From the NCBI RefSeq assembly GCF_031846515.1, contig NZ_JAVRHO010000005.1, positions 140,647 to 204,646 of the forward strand: 64,000 nt of DNA. The letters run 5' to 3'. A program made the translations under genes and the position numbers. The stretch is from Autumnicola lenta (GTDB lineage: Bacteria > Bacteroidota > Bacteroidia > Flavobacteriales > Flavobacteriaceae). This document shows, piece after piece, positions 7,560-16,585 of this stretch. The notes beneath the pieces are model-generated. The model was given only the letters and a program-made list of their open reading frames with translations. It made no database searches and was not told the origin of the DNA. Each line of letters starts with the position of its first letter. Position 1 is the first letter of the stretch.

Positions 7560-8501
7560 TTATTCAGGTTTTGGAAGGAAATTGTTTACTTCCAGCCAAT
7601 AAATAAAAGCGTCGAACCAGCGATTACTGGTACGGTCTGGATTTCCAAGGCCAAAACCATGTCCGCCGTTCTGGTATAGATGAAACTCAACAGGCACATT
7701 AGCTTTATACCAGGATTCTATTAAACCAAACTCTCCGTTAAACAGAAAATCATCAGAGGCAATAACATTAAACATTGGAGGAGCGTTCTCTGGCACTTCT
7801 ACAGCGTTCATGCCACCATAAATTGGACCGATAAAAGCCAATTTCATGGTCCTGGAATTCAGCGTTGAATGCATGGTAAGACCCGCACCGGCCGAGAAGC
7901 CAATCATACCTATATTGTTAGGATCAACACCCCACTCTTCAGCACGTTCAACAATCATAGCATAAGCAGCCTCGGCATCTTCAAGCTGATTAGACAAACT
8001 TGAACGTGGACGTTCTGGTCTTCTGGCTTCCTTATCATCTGAAGAACCAGCCGGAGGCGTGGCAGGAGGATTCATCGAGGTTCTAAAGTCGTCAAGCGAC
8101 TTGGGAGTTGGGTGTAGCCGGTATTTAAGTACAAACGCTGCAATTCCTTTTTCTGCGAGCGCTTCTGCAACTTCCCAGCCTTCGTTACCCATAGAAAGCC
8201 ATCTAAAACCACCGCCGGGTGCCACAATAATTGTGGTACCAGTCGCCTTGTCCGGATCGGGCAGGAATGGAGTAAGTGTAGCTTCAGTGATATTTCGTGC
8301 CATGGGATCTCCCCACTGGCGGAACCAGGTTTCCCCGGCAGGCTGATTTTCAACACCACCAGTTTCCAAAGGAATGGCATTCGGTTCTTCAGGGTTATCG
8401 AGTGGATAAATTGTACCATCCTGTGCCATTCCCGATGTAGAAAAGATAAACAGAAATGCCCAAACAATTGTTTTTGCAAAATTAGTGAGTGAATGATCCA
8501 T
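7560..8501 (-). CDS. Secreted alpha/beta hydrolase, probable carbohydrate esterase
   Basis: A 313-residue protein with an N-terminal signal peptide (hydrophobic from about 11 to 22, likely cut after MAQ). The alpha/beta-hydrolase fold is shown by the oxyanion loop APGGGF (94-99), the nucleophile elbow GFSAG (Ser203) and a late GGHGFG carrying the probable catalytic His281. This layout resembles acetylxylan esterases and feruloyl esterases of the BD-FAE type. It probably deacetylates plant polysaccharide fragments in the periplasm or outside, consistent with neighbouring glycosidases. The substrate is inferred from context. Confidence 0.82.
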   Translation of the reverse strand: MDHSLTNFAKTIVWAFLFIFSTSGMAQDGTIYPLDNPEEPNAIPLETGGVENQPAGETWFRQWGDPMARNITEATLTPFLPDPDKATGTTIIVAPGGGFRWLSMGNEGWEVAEALAEKGIAAFVLKYRLHPTPKSLDDFRTSMNPPATPPAGSSDDKEARRPERPRSSLSNQLEDAEAAYAMIVERAEEWGVDPNNIGMIGFSAGAGLTMHSTLNSRTMKLAFIGPIYGGMNAVEVPENAPPMFNVIASDDFLFNGEFGLIESWYKANVPVEFHLYQNGGHGFGLGNPDRTSNRWFDAFIYWLEVNNFLPKPE

Positions 8502-8530
8502 TATAAGTTAGTTAATTCGCTAATAACTCT

Positions 8531-8544
8531 AAATGTATACATTT
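8531..8544. promoter_or_regulatory. 14-bp palindrome upstream of the esterase gene
   Basis: AAATGTATACATTT is perfectly self-complementary and ends 29 bp upstream of the esterase start codon. TGTATACA cores are typical of dimeric regulators such as GntR-family repressors, so this is a candidate operator. No regulator gene lies beside it. Confidence 0.35.
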
Positions 8545-8678
8545 ATATCCTGATTTTTTTATGCTTTGCTTTTCATTCTTAAGTAAAAATAACTTTTCCA
8601 TTTTTAATGATATACCACGGCTGTCGTAAAATAAATGGTCCCTTCGGAGTGCAATCCGAAAGATCAGGTGCCGAATTT

Positions 8679-8694
8679 GTCAATTATCGACCTT
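8679..8694 (+). repeat. Dispersed 16-bp motif, copy 4
   Basis: GTCAATTATCGACCTT, one change from the common form, preceded by GAATTT. It lies between two minus-strand genes. Confidence 0.65.
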
Positions 8695-8803
8695 CTGCTT
8701 CAGCTTTATCGAAAATCTTTTTCTTCCAAAGGGAACAGCATCACAAAACAAGAAGTATAAAAAATTCAGGTTGAACACTGAATAAAACTTTTTTGCTGAT
8801 TCC

Positions 8804-10012
8804 TTATTCTTCTACAGTATTAAAATACAACTTCGGTTTCATTTTCCCTGTCTGTCCAGTATTTTCAGAAGCATAAAAAGACGCATCAATTGCTCCAAGT
8901 GGCTTTATGAGCAATCCTTTTGTGGTACCATTAAGCAGACGCTGCATGACGGGTTGGGAAATGGTAATAAAATTTTTGCCTCCGGGGATTTTATCTACTT
9001 TAAAATCATATATCATTTGTGTATTAAAAACTTCCTGATACCGCTTCCCCTGCATAAAACTAATATAGGTAACCTCTTCCTGCTCCCAGGCCTCCTGTCC
9101 GCCAAAAATCTCAATTACCCTTACCCGCGGAAATTCCTCTGCAAGTTGATCTTCATAAACTTCTACATAATTTCCTCCCGTGGCGACCGACTGGGTGGTG
9201 ATCTCGAGAAGACCGGCTCCTTTGGCTTCAGAATCTTTGAAATTTTCCAGATCCCAACGCAAAATTGCCCATTGATTTCCATTTACCGTTAAAACCCGGG
9301 AAACACCTTCTTTCTCCCGAACATGCCAGTCATTCAGATTAAGTTCGGGATATTCCTGATTGATCAAGGCATCATGCGCTACCTCTGCTTTATTCGAAAA
9401 GCTGCTGAGTTCCGGAATCGCCGGATGGTAAGGTATCTGAATTCCTTTATCGGGTTCGGCTTTTTTGGTGTTGATGATGTCTGCCTTTATATAATCGACA
9501 TCCACCTCGTATTTATCCGGACCAAAATCTGTGACATTAAACTGAACAAACAAAGAATCCCCCGGGACAGCATCAAGGTCTTTTGTGGTCATACTTATTA
9601 CATGCCAGTCCTGGTCTTGCAATTCAAACTCCATTAAATCATGATGAAATTCGGTTGTTCTCTGGGTGTTGACCATGATATTCACCCGCTTAGGCGGATT
9701 TTTGATCCGTACCCTTGCTTCCACCCGCAATTCAGAATCTGGTCCTTTTAACTTCTTCAGGTTTAGATAAGGAGCAACATTTCGTTTGGTAATGGCATAC
9801 CAGACATTATGTTGATCGTTGGTGGCATCTATATAAATCGTGGCAAAACCCTCCTTTTCCTGTACAAAATTCATTTCCGCATTTCCATCTCCCGTAAAAT
9901 AAAGCCAGTCTTCCAACTCCTCTTTTTCAAAATCATCAATAAACTGGGCGCTGCAAAAACCTGAAATAAGAAACAATGCAATAAAAACAGCTAAGCTTTT
10001 TTTCCTGAACAT
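8804..10012 (-). CDS. Secreted two-domain protein of unknown function, possibly polysaccharide-binding
   Basis: A 402-residue protein with a clear signal peptide (hydrophobic 8-20, cut near CSAQ). Residues about 23-180 look like a beta-sandwich of the kind that binds carbohydrate (FIDDFEKEELEDW start, then repeated strand patterns). Residues about 215-400 resemble the DNRLRE-type domain found beside polysaccharide lyases and glycosidases (AILRWDLENF, GLLIKPLGAIDASFYASE). No catalytic motif was recognised. It is divergent from the DUF4038 glycosidase gene with 171 bp between them, so the two may share control. Confidence 0.7.
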   Translation of the reverse strand: MFRKKSLAVFIALFLISGFCSAQFIDDFEKEELEDWLYFTGDGNAEMNFVQEKEGFATIYIDATNDQHNVWYAITKRNVAPYLNLKKLKGPDSELRVEARVRIKNPPKRVNIMVNTQRTTEFHHDLMEFELQDQDWHVISMTTKDLDAVPGDSLFVQFNVTDFGPDKYEVDVDYIKADIINTKKAEPDKGIQIPYHPAIPELSSFSNKAEVAHDALINQEYPELNLNDWHVREKEGVSRVLTVNGNQWAILRWDLENFKDSEAKGAGLLEITTQSVATGGNYVEVYEDQLAEEFPRVRVIEIFGGQEAWEQEEVTYISFMQGKRYQEVFNTQMIYDFKVDKIPGGKNFITISQPVMQRLLNGTTKGLLIKPLGAIDASFYASENTGQTGKMKPKLYFNTVEE

Positions 10013-10183
10013 CTGTGTATTTATTTAAAATAGACCTAAAACTAAATCTTTATTTACACATTTAAGGATCAGGAATATTAAATATTGAAAACGAACAGAA
10101 AAAGCTGCCACTTATTTCCTGCTCTATTATTTTCTTTAACTTCGATTAAACAATATATTTATAGCTAAACCGGTAATCTTATA

Positions 10184-12121
10184 TTGATGAACATTAGACC
10201 CTACTTATTTCAATTCTTTTGCCTGTGGTTTCTTTTTATAAACACCAACAAGGCAGCTGCTTTCCAAACTTCCTCCCCTGAAGAAATTCACGTATGGGAG
10301 ATGCAGGAATTAATTTTTGAAGCTGAAAACACTTATGATAATTTTTACACAGATGTTAAGGTATGGGTTGATTTAAAAGGTCCCGGTTTTTCAAAACGGA
10401 TCTACGGATTTTGGGATGGTGACAATATTTTTAGGGTAAGGCTGGTGGCAACAGCGCCGGGTGAATGGGAATGGACCAGCGGATCTACTTCTGAAGATTC
10501 TGGATTAAACCAGAAGTCCGGTAAATTTACAGCTGTAAAATGGACAGAACAGGAAAAGCAGGAAAATCCTAACCGACGGGGTTTTGTACGGGCCACACCA
10601 AACGGACACGCCCTGCAATATGCAGATGGCACTCCGTATTTCATGGTTGGCGATACCTGGCTTGCCGGTAGCACCTGGCGGCTGCCGTTTCGCAGTGCCT
10701 CCACATCAGACGAATATAGTCCGGGACCGGGAATTGGTTTTGAAGACGCGCTAAATTACCGCCGGAACCAGGGCTTTAATTCCGTTAGTATGATTGCAGC
10801 CTTTCCAAACTGGGAAGCCGATAATAACCCCAGCACTTATGCAGATGAAAACGGGATTTTTGTGCGTAATGCCTGGGAAAAGTTTGGCTATGATGTTGCC
10901 AGTGATGAAGGAATAGACGCTTCGGGCGGCGAAAGTTACTGGGGAACTTTTACCGCAAAAAATATGCGGGATGAATATGGGAACTTGCCCTTTTCCATGT
11001 CTGCTGAATATAAAGGAGTCTCAAATTTCAACAATATCAATCCGGAATATTTTCAGAGTCTCGACAAGAAAATGCAGTATATGTCGAAAGAAGGATTTGT
11101 ACCTTTGCTGGAAACCATTCGGCGGGATGCAGGACCTTCATGGAATGCTTACTTCAATTTTAATGAATCCTTTGCCCGCTATGTGCAGTACCTGATTTCC
11201 CGTTACGGAGCGCAAAACTTTTTGTTCAGCGGAATTCACCTTGACTGGATTCCGGAAGATTTCAGCCTTACAGCAGAGCAATTTAACGAGGCTCTCACCT
11301 ACCACTTAAATACCTATGGGCCGCCACCTTTCGGGCAGCTGCATACAAGCCTAATAGACCGCTCCACTTATACAACCTTTGGCCACGGGGAGGAAGTGCC
11401 CTGGCTGGATATGCACAGCGTAGGGAACAAACCGAGGGACCACGGATTTTATGGGGCTATGGACACTTTATTTCATTTAGAACCTCCGTATCCTGCCATT
11501 AATTTTGAGCCTTATTACACAGGCTGGGATCATGAAATCAACAAACCTGGTGGGGAAACTCCAATAGCCAATTCCGATAGGGACAATTATTTTGCACGGG
11601 CACAAATGTACGGATCTGTACTTTCTGGAGGCCTGGCAGGCCACGTTCATGGGACAGCGGCTTATGATATTACCACTACCGGAGAGCCCGCCGGAGCCCG
11701 CCCTCAAATTTGGGATGCACTGAAGTATGAATCCGGAAATCAAATGCAGCACCTTAGATCGTTTATGCTTTCTGAAGGCGATCGATATCAGCAATTGAAG
11801 CCCGGCCATCAACACCTCCATCCGCATAAATCAGAAACCAGCAAGTTGCGCGGTTTGGACGGTTGGACACTTATGATAGTGACTCCGGAAAAAGATTTCT
11901 CCTTGCTGTACTTCGAAAATAAAGCAGTACTGCCAGAAATTAGCGGACTAAAGAAGAATACCTCTTATACTTTTACATGGTTTAATCCCCGGAACGGGGA
12001 ATGGTTGGAGGCAACAGTACTTAAATCTGACCGAAAGGGAAATTTGAAGCTCCCCGGTTTTCCTGATGGTTCAAACCCATCTTCTAAGGACTGGGCAGCC
12101 AAAATCCTGCAAAAACAGTAA
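10184..12121 (+). CDS. Secreted DUF5060-DUF4038 glycoside hydrolase (GH140/apiosidase-like)
   Basis: A 645-residue protein with a signal peptide (hydrophobic about 8-25). Residues 30-115 form a DUF5060-type beta domain (VWVDLKGPGFSKRIYGFWDG, APGEWEWTSGS). Residues about 130-490 form the DUF4038 TIM barrel, opening with ADGTPYFMVGDTWLAG, with AYFNFNESFARYVQYLISRYG and INFEPYYTGWDHE later; candidate acids lie in these strand ends. The C-terminal 90 residues look like the associated collagen-binding-like domain (YTFTWFNPRNGEW). Some members release apiose from pectin, but DUF4038 covers several activities. Met2 is an alternative start. Confidence 0.82.
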   Translation: MMNIRPYLFQFFCLWFLFINTNKAAAFQTSSPEEIHVWEMQELIFEAENTYDNFYTDVKVWVDLKGPGFSKRIYGFWDGDNIFRVRLVATAPGEWEWTSGSTSEDSGLNQKSGKFTAVKWTEQEKQENPNRRGFVRATPNGHALQYADGTPYFMVGDTWLAGSTWRLPFRSASTSDEYSPGPGIGFEDALNYRRNQGFNSVSMIAAFPNWEADNNPSTYADENGIFVRNAWEKFGYDVASDEGIDASGGESYWGTFTAKNMRDEYGNLPFSMSAEYKGVSNFNNINPEYFQSLDKKMQYMSKEGFVPLLETIRRDAGPSWNAYFNFNESFARYVQYLISRYGAQNFLFSGIHLDWIPEDFSLTAEQFNEALTYHLNTYGPPPFGQLHTSLIDRSTYTTFGHGEEVPWLDMHSVGNKPRDHGFYGAMDTLFHLEPPYPAINFEPYYTGWDHEINKPGGETPIANSDRDNYFARAQMYGSVLSGGLAGHVHGTAAYDITTTGEPAGARPQIWDALKYESGNQMQHLRSFMLSEGDRYQQLKPGHQHLHPHKSETSKLRGLDGWTLMIVTPEKDFSLLYFENKAVLPEISGLKKNTSYTFTWFNPRNGEWLEATVLKSDRKGNLKLPGFPDGSNPSSKDWAAKILQKQ

Positions 12122-12150
12122 GGAAGATATCTTAGAGAGTTGCAAATTTT

Positions 12151-12166
12151 GACAAATATCGACCTG
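12151..12166 (+). repeat. Dispersed 16-bp motif, copy 5
   Basis: GACAAATATCGACCTG followed by CAGGAAAC. It fills most of the 64-bp gap between the convergent DUF4038 glycosidase and moeA genes. Confidence 0.6.
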
Positions 12167-12185
12167 CAGGAAACAGAACTTCGTT

Positions 12186-13364
12186 TTATAAATTATAGAC
12201 CTTTACCGGAGTTCCCGCTGTAACCTCTTCTTTATCTTCTTCTAACTCAACAAGGCAATTTGCAGTGCTAAACGCCTGCAGATTGAAGGACTGTTGTGCG
12301 CCCAGAACTTCTACTTCGGCTCCATTTGTTTTGGCTTTTACGAAAAAAGTCAGACCCGGCTTTTTCTTGTGAACTTCGGCTAAAATCAGCTCGCTATCAG
12401 CATCCCAGACATTATCCCGACCTATGAAGTAATAGAGAGAGGGTTTTACATATTGATTAAAACAACATAAAACCGAAGCAGGATTCCCCGGAAGTGCAAA
12501 AATCCATTTTTCGCCCTTTTTACCAGCAAACATTGGTTTTCCCGGCCGTTGTTTTATTTTATAAAATATTTCCCTCACTCCGGCATTTTCCAGGCATTCC
12601 TTTACAAAATCATAATCGCCAACAGAAATACCTCCGCTTAAAATAAGCACATCCTGTTGCTCCAGGGCTTCATCAATTATTTTCTGAAGCTCCTCCTTTT
12701 TATCTGATGCTTTTCTGGGAAAAATTTCTGTTACTCCGGACTTTTTCAGCAAAGCTTCGAGCATGGGGCCGTTGGAATTATAAATCTCACCAGGTTTAAG
12801 GGGAGTTCCCGGTTCTACTAATTCGTCTCCGGTAATGATATAAGCCACAGAAGGTGATTTAAAAATTTTAACCTCAGCCAGGCCAACAGAAGCCAGCAGC
12901 CCAATGATGCCGGGTGAAATTACCGTTCCTCTTTTCAGAATTAAATCGCCACGTTTACATTGCGAGCCTTTTAAGCGTACGTTGCTTCTGGTACTTATTT
13001 TATCCTCCTGATAACTAATTTCTCCTGAAACTTCATCTTTGGCTATTAATTCCTGCGGAATAACAGTGTCTGTACCTTCCGGGATTTTTGCGCCGGTAAA
13101 AATACGTGCGGCCTCTCCCCTTTCTATTTTATATGCTGAAGTATTTCCTGCCTGGATAACGGTATTCACCTTCCAACGCTGAAGTTTATCAAACTTTATT
13201 GCATAACCGTCCATAGCCGAATTATCGAAAGAAGGGACATCTATGGGAGAATATATATCTTCAGCTACTATAGAGTCAAAGCTTTGGCCAAGCGGTACCG
13301 CCTCAATTTTTCCTCTTGTACAATTCTCTGAAAGAATTTTCCTGGCTTCATTTACTGAAATCAT
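12186..13364 (-). CDS. moeA: Molybdopterin molybdenumtransferase MoeA
   Basis: A 392-residue protein of normal MoeA length. Marks in order: FDNSAMDGYAIK near residue 45, FTGAKIPEGTDTVIPQE, ITGDELVEPG, SGGISVGDYDF and FALPGNPASVLCCF. MoeA inserts molybdate into adenylated molybdopterin made by MogA. It overlaps moaA by 4 bp and forms a two-gene operon with it. This pair completes the pathway whose other genes lie 7 kb to the left, separated by the photolyase-family and carbohydrate genes. Confidence 0.95.
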   Translation of the reverse strand: MISVNEARKILSENCTRGKIEAVPLGQSFDSIVAEDIYSPIDVPSFDNSAMDGYAIKFDKLQRWKVNTVIQAGNTSAYKIERGEAARIFTGAKIPEGTDTVIPQELIAKDEVSGEISYQEDKISTRSNVRLKGSQCKRGDLILKRGTVISPGIIGLLASVGLAEVKIFKSPSVAYIITGDELVEPGTPLKPGEIYNSNGPMLEALLKKSGVTEIFPRKASDKKEELQKIIDEALEQQDVLILSGGISVGDYDFVKECLENAGVREIFYKIKQRPGKPMFAGKKGEKWIFALPGNPASVLCCFNQYVKPSLYYFIGRDNVWDADSELILAEVHKKKPGLTFFVKAKTNGAEVEVLGAQQSFNLQAFSTANCLVELEEDKEEVTAGTPVKVYNL

Positions 13365-14341
13365 CCGCCTATTTTAATCATACTACGGTTCTTAATGGTA
13401 GAAGCTTCAGCATCTTTATAGGATTTCGCAAACTGTCCGCCCATTACGGAGTGTTTTCTTCGCACCGAAGTTCTAATCAGCGGAACAATATCCTCTCCTT
13501 TTCTAAGAGTTCCCAGAACATCCATTTCTTCACTTCCAAAGAGGCAGTTTTTCATTTTCCCGTCCGCCGTTAAACGCATCCGGTTACAGTCTCCGCAAAA
13601 ATGTTCCGTCATTGTGGTAATAAAAGCAAACGTACCTTCATGCCCTATGGCTTTATACTTTTTGGCGGTTGCATGAGGTCTATCTTTCAGTTTCACCATA
13701 TCGTATTCTTCCTCCACCCACTTAAGCATTTGCGTGGCCGTAATGACTTTTTTGCTGTTCCAGTGATTACCTTCAAAAGGCATAAACTCAATCATTCGAA
13801 CGTGTAACGGCAAATCTTTAGTAATCGCTACAAAATCAAGGATCTCTTTTTCTATGACTCCTTCTATTGCCACGGCATTGATTTTAACCCGAAAGCCTTC
13901 GTTTAAAAGCAATAAGATATTATCCCAGACAAGCTGAAACTGGTTTCGTTTCGTGATCCTTTTAAAAGTTTCGGCATCCAGGGTATCCAGGCTTACGTTT
14001 AAAGACCTTACTTCCGCTGCCTTTAACTGGTCTATATATTTATGGGCGAGCACCGCATTGGTGGTAAGGCTTATCTCTACAGGTAATTCGGAAAGCTTCT
14101 GAAGAATTTGCGGAAACTCTTTACGCACCATAGGTTCGCCTCCCGTAAGCCTTATTTTATTAACACCAAGGCCTACAAAAGTCTTTGCGATCTCCACAAT
14201 TTCTTCCACCTGCATAAGGTGTTTATTGGGCAAACACTGGATATTTTCATCTGGCATACAGTACTGGCACCTGAAGTTGCAGCTGTCTGTAAGGGAAATC
14301 CTGAGGTAATCGTGAATTCTTTGATGAGTATCCTGAAGCAT
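13361..14341 (-). CDS. moaA: GTP 3',8-cyclase MoaA (radical SAM)
   Basis: A 326-residue radical SAM enzyme. The SAM-binding [4Fe-4S] motif CNFRCQYC is at residues 21-28. LTGGEPMVRKEF follows, and a second cluster site is given by FCGDCNRMRL and the later NCLFG Cys. The protein ends in Gly-Gly, the conserved C-terminal tail needed for GTP cyclisation. It makes 3',8-cH2GTP, the substrate of the MoaC domain at 1.1-2.0 kb. It is first in the moaA-moeA operon. A 98-bp hairpin repeat lies 72 bp upstream of its start. Confidence 0.95.
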   Translation of the reverse strand: MLQDTHQRIHDYLRISLTDSCNFRCQYCMPDENIQCLPNKHLMQVEEIVEIAKTFVGLGVNKIRLTGGEPMVRKEFPQILQKLSELPVEISLTTNAVLAHKYIDQLKAAEVRSLNVSLDTLDAETFKRITKRNQFQLVWDNILLLLNEGFRVKINAVAIEGVIEKEILDFVAITKDLPLHVRMIEFMPFEGNHWNSKKVITATQMLKWVEEEYDMVKLKDRPHATAKKYKAIGHEGTFAFITTMTEHFCGDCNRMRLTADGKMKNCLFGSEEMDVLGTLRKGEDIVPLIRTSVRRKHSVMGGQFAKSYKDAEASTIKNRSMIKIGG

Positions 14342-14412
14342 TATACATTTTTAGAATTTTAAATTTAAGGAATAAGAATCACAGAAACCAAAGTCTACGA
14401 GCCTTTTTAATT

Positions 14413-14510
14413 TTTACTCGATAATCGAGATTTTAATGCTCCGAGGCTTGCCTCGAAATCGAAAATCATTTCTTCTTAATGCTTCGTGGGCTTGCCCCGA
14501 AGCAGTTTAC
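14413..14510 (-). repeat. 98-bp three-hairpin repeat, copy A
   Basis: Nearly identical over its length to the reverse complement of 27901-27998. It contains three palindromes: CTCGATAATCGAG at 14417-14429, CGAGGCTTGCCTCG at 14442-14455, and a hairpin from GCTTCGTGGGC to GCCCCGAAGC ending at 14503. Strand is given as minus because in that sense it leads into moaA, as copy B leads into the gene at 28010. Confidence 0.85.
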
Positions 14511-14572
14511 TACGGATATGTTATTTAGAACCTCTTTTTCTGAAGAAAAGAAAAAAGTCAAGCCCGGAATTT

Positions 14573-14588
14573 GCCAATTTTCGATCTT
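14573..14588 (+). repeat. Dispersed 16-bp motif, copy 6
   Basis: GCCAATTTTCGATCTT, three changes from the common form, preceded by GAATTT. Confidence 0.55.
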
Positions 14589-14727
14589 TATTCCTCAGAA
14601 AGACCAAAAAATGTCGATTATTTCGGCTTAAATTCAGAAAAAAGATTAAAATCAGCTACTTTTTTTACTGTTTACATTATAACCTCTTCTTCCAAAGAAA
14701 ATAGGTAGAAGGACAGCCTTCAAATTT

Positions 14728-14743
14728 GGCAATTATCGACCTA
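14728..14743 (+). repeat. Dispersed 16-bp motif, copy 7
   Basis: GGCAATTATCGACCTA, one change from the common form, preceded by CAAATTT. It lies 115 bp downstream of the GH8 stop codon. Confidence 0.7.
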
Positions 14744-14857
14744 AATAATGGCAAATGGCTAAAATTCAGCTCAATTTTAAAAATTTCAGAAAAAAATACA
14801 GGAGCAAACGCTAATTTGCTCCTCCTGATGATTTTGTATTCACACTGTACCTGCTTC

Positions 14858-16177
14858 TTAATTCATTTCCGGAGTAATAATTTGATAATTTCCGCTTAGG
14901 TGCATCAAACTGAAAAGATACATTAGTCCGTCGAAATAAGGATCAAAATATTCGTCTGGATAAGGTTCCAGTTTGGCATTCCAGATTGCATCCACAAATT
15001 CCCGACTTTTCTCCTGGGGACTCATAATAGCTGTAGTAGCCGCGGTAGAGACTAATCCCAGCGAATGTCTTAGCTTCTGGTAACCTCCCGCAGGCAGAAT
15101 CCAGTCCGGAGTTGTTCCATCTATGTTATATTGATCTACGTAAGTATCCATTCCCTGCTCATATAGGAAATTCTGAAAACGTTTGGCGTAATCCTGCTGC
15201 CACTCCTTGTCTTTTGCATACCAGCTATAGTCCATCGCAACATTCATAGGAACCCGCCAGGAGTCATACCTGAAGGCATCACCCATTTTACCCCTGCTAT
15301 GCGGCTCACCGCTAAATTCGGAGTAATCTGGTGTTAAAGCCGTGACGGGATGAGTAGCGCGATGAAGAAAAGCGCGGGCAGTATCGGCATATTCCCTGTA
15401 CAATTCTTCCCGCCCATCATTGGCATAATCTGCCCATACTTCGTAAAATGCAGGCAAATGGTAAGATGGGTCTGTCCAGTCGTAACCACTTTCGTCTGGT
15501 ACGAAATTTATCATTTTATGCTCTGTATTAATCACATTTTTAATACCCATAGTACCGTCTTTACTATACATCGCATCCAGAATTCTTCTTGCTTCTGCAT
15601 AGTAATCGATACCGGTATGATTCCCCCAACGGTTTGAGGCAAACAAAAGATCGGTAACAAAATACAGCTCCCCGTCTGAAGCTGAACCTTCTGCATTATG
15701 CTTTCCGGTTTTGGGATCTACGCTCCAGGCAAAATAGGCATCACGCGGGCCACCCTGGTGCTGCATATTTTCTTTCGTCCAACGCCAGAGTTTATCAAAA
15801 ACATCCTTTTTATCCAGCTGAACGGCCACCATCATTCCGTATGAAAGCCCTTCTGTCCTGGCATCTTTATTTTTGATATCGGAAACATAAGCCATAGAAT
15901 CATTAACTTCGAAATAGACCCGGTCCGGTCCTTCAAAAAGATCGTAATAAGCCTTTTCCAGTTTTGCGTCAATGGCTTCCTGCGAATAACCGGCCTCTAA
16001 AAACACATTACGATATTTGCCGGTTTCGGCAGCTCCTTTTTCCCATGGTTCTAGATTTCCGCGGGAATCTGTAACATTCTCTTTCGATTCACGCTGTTTA
16101 GCAGATGAACATCCTGCTATTGAAATTAGAACAATCACCACAAGGGCAATTGCGCTTAAAAATTGATTTTTCTTCAT
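14858..16177 (-). CDS. GH8 glycosidase lipoprotein, exo-oligoxylanase (Rex) type
   Basis: A 439-residue protein with a lipoprotein signal ending in the lipobox SIAGC (Cys23), so it is membrane-anchored. The GH8 (alpha/alpha)6 barrel matches reducing-end xylose-releasing exo-oligoxylanases. The likely general acid is Glu109 in TEGLSYGMM, a substrate-distorting Asp168 lies in SASDGE, and the likely base is Asp305 in FRYDSWRVP. This type removes xylose from the reducing end of xylo-oligosaccharides in the periplasm. It fits with the GH43 and esterase genes nearby. Endo-xylanase activity cannot be excluded without structure comparison. Confidence 0.88.
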   Translation of the reverse strand: MKKNQFLSAIALVVIVLISIAGCSSAKQRESKENVTDSRGNLEPWEKGAAETGKYRNVFLEAGYSQEAIDAKLEKAYYDLFEGPDRVYFEVNDSMAYVSDIKNKDARTEGLSYGMMVAVQLDKKDVFDKLWRWTKENMQHQGGPRDAYFAWSVDPKTGKHNAEGSASDGELYFVTDLLFASNRWGNHTGIDYYAEARRILDAMYSKDGTMGIKNVINTEHKMINFVPDESGYDWTDPSYHLPAFYEVWADYANDGREELYREYADTARAFLHRATHPVTALTPDYSEFSGEPHSRGKMGDAFRYDSWRVPMNVAMDYSWYAKDKEWQQDYAKRFQNFLYEQGMDTYVDQYNIDGTTPDWILPAGGYQKLRHSLGLVSTAATTAIMSPQEKSREFVDAIWNAKLEPYPDEYFDPYFDGLMYLFSLMHLSGNYQIITPEMN

Positions 16178-16585
16178 ATTAATAGCTATAGTAATTAGAA
16201 ACTGAAATTATAATTTTATAGAGGGCAACTGAAAATAATAGTTTTGATGTCATTAATAACGTGCTTTATTAAGGCTTTTAAGGTAGTGATTTCAGGTTAT
16301 AGTCATAGTTACTTTTAAGAATTTTTATACACATGGTTTCTCATCCTTCAGATTGTTTTTTATTACTTTGGATCCTGGTGGAACAGTCCCGACCGTAAAT
16401 ATTCATTAGAAGCGATTATAATTCTTTTTCAATTTGAAGGTAAAAAGTGGACATTAAGGCACTTCTGAGTATTGTTTCACTCTTCAATTTATATATTCTT
16501 CTCTATATATTATCAAAATATTTTATCAAGCTTTGCAGCCTCAAAATGAGTATTGAAAAAGTTCGCAATCATGTTATAGCTTCTA
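16178..16585. other. Intergenic stretch of about 408 bp, nothing recognised
   Basis: AT-rich sequence between the divergent GH8 gene and the decayed TolC-type gene. It presumably contains the GH8 promoter, but no clear TTTG/TAnnTTTG pair was picked out. No coding frame was seen. Confidence 0.5.

Larger units (their letters stand above)
8502..8803. other. Intergenic stretch of 302 bp with a palindrome and one dispersed motif
   Basis: No gene is seen. It holds a perfect 14-bp palindrome at 8531-8544, a possible operator for the esterase gene, and one dispersed motif at 8679-8694. Confidence 0.6.
14342..14857. other. Intergenic stretch of 516 bp with a hairpin repeat and two dispersed motifs
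   Basis: No gene was found. It contains the three-hairpin repeat at 14413-14510 and dispersed motifs at 14573-14588 and 14728-14743. Two plus-strand frames with little sequence character were rejected as genes. Confidence 0.65.

Noticed and set aside
10402..11827. Minus-strand frames of 100 and 116 codons inside the DUF4038 glycosidase gene
   Set aside because: They are antisense shadows of a gene with clear domain content.
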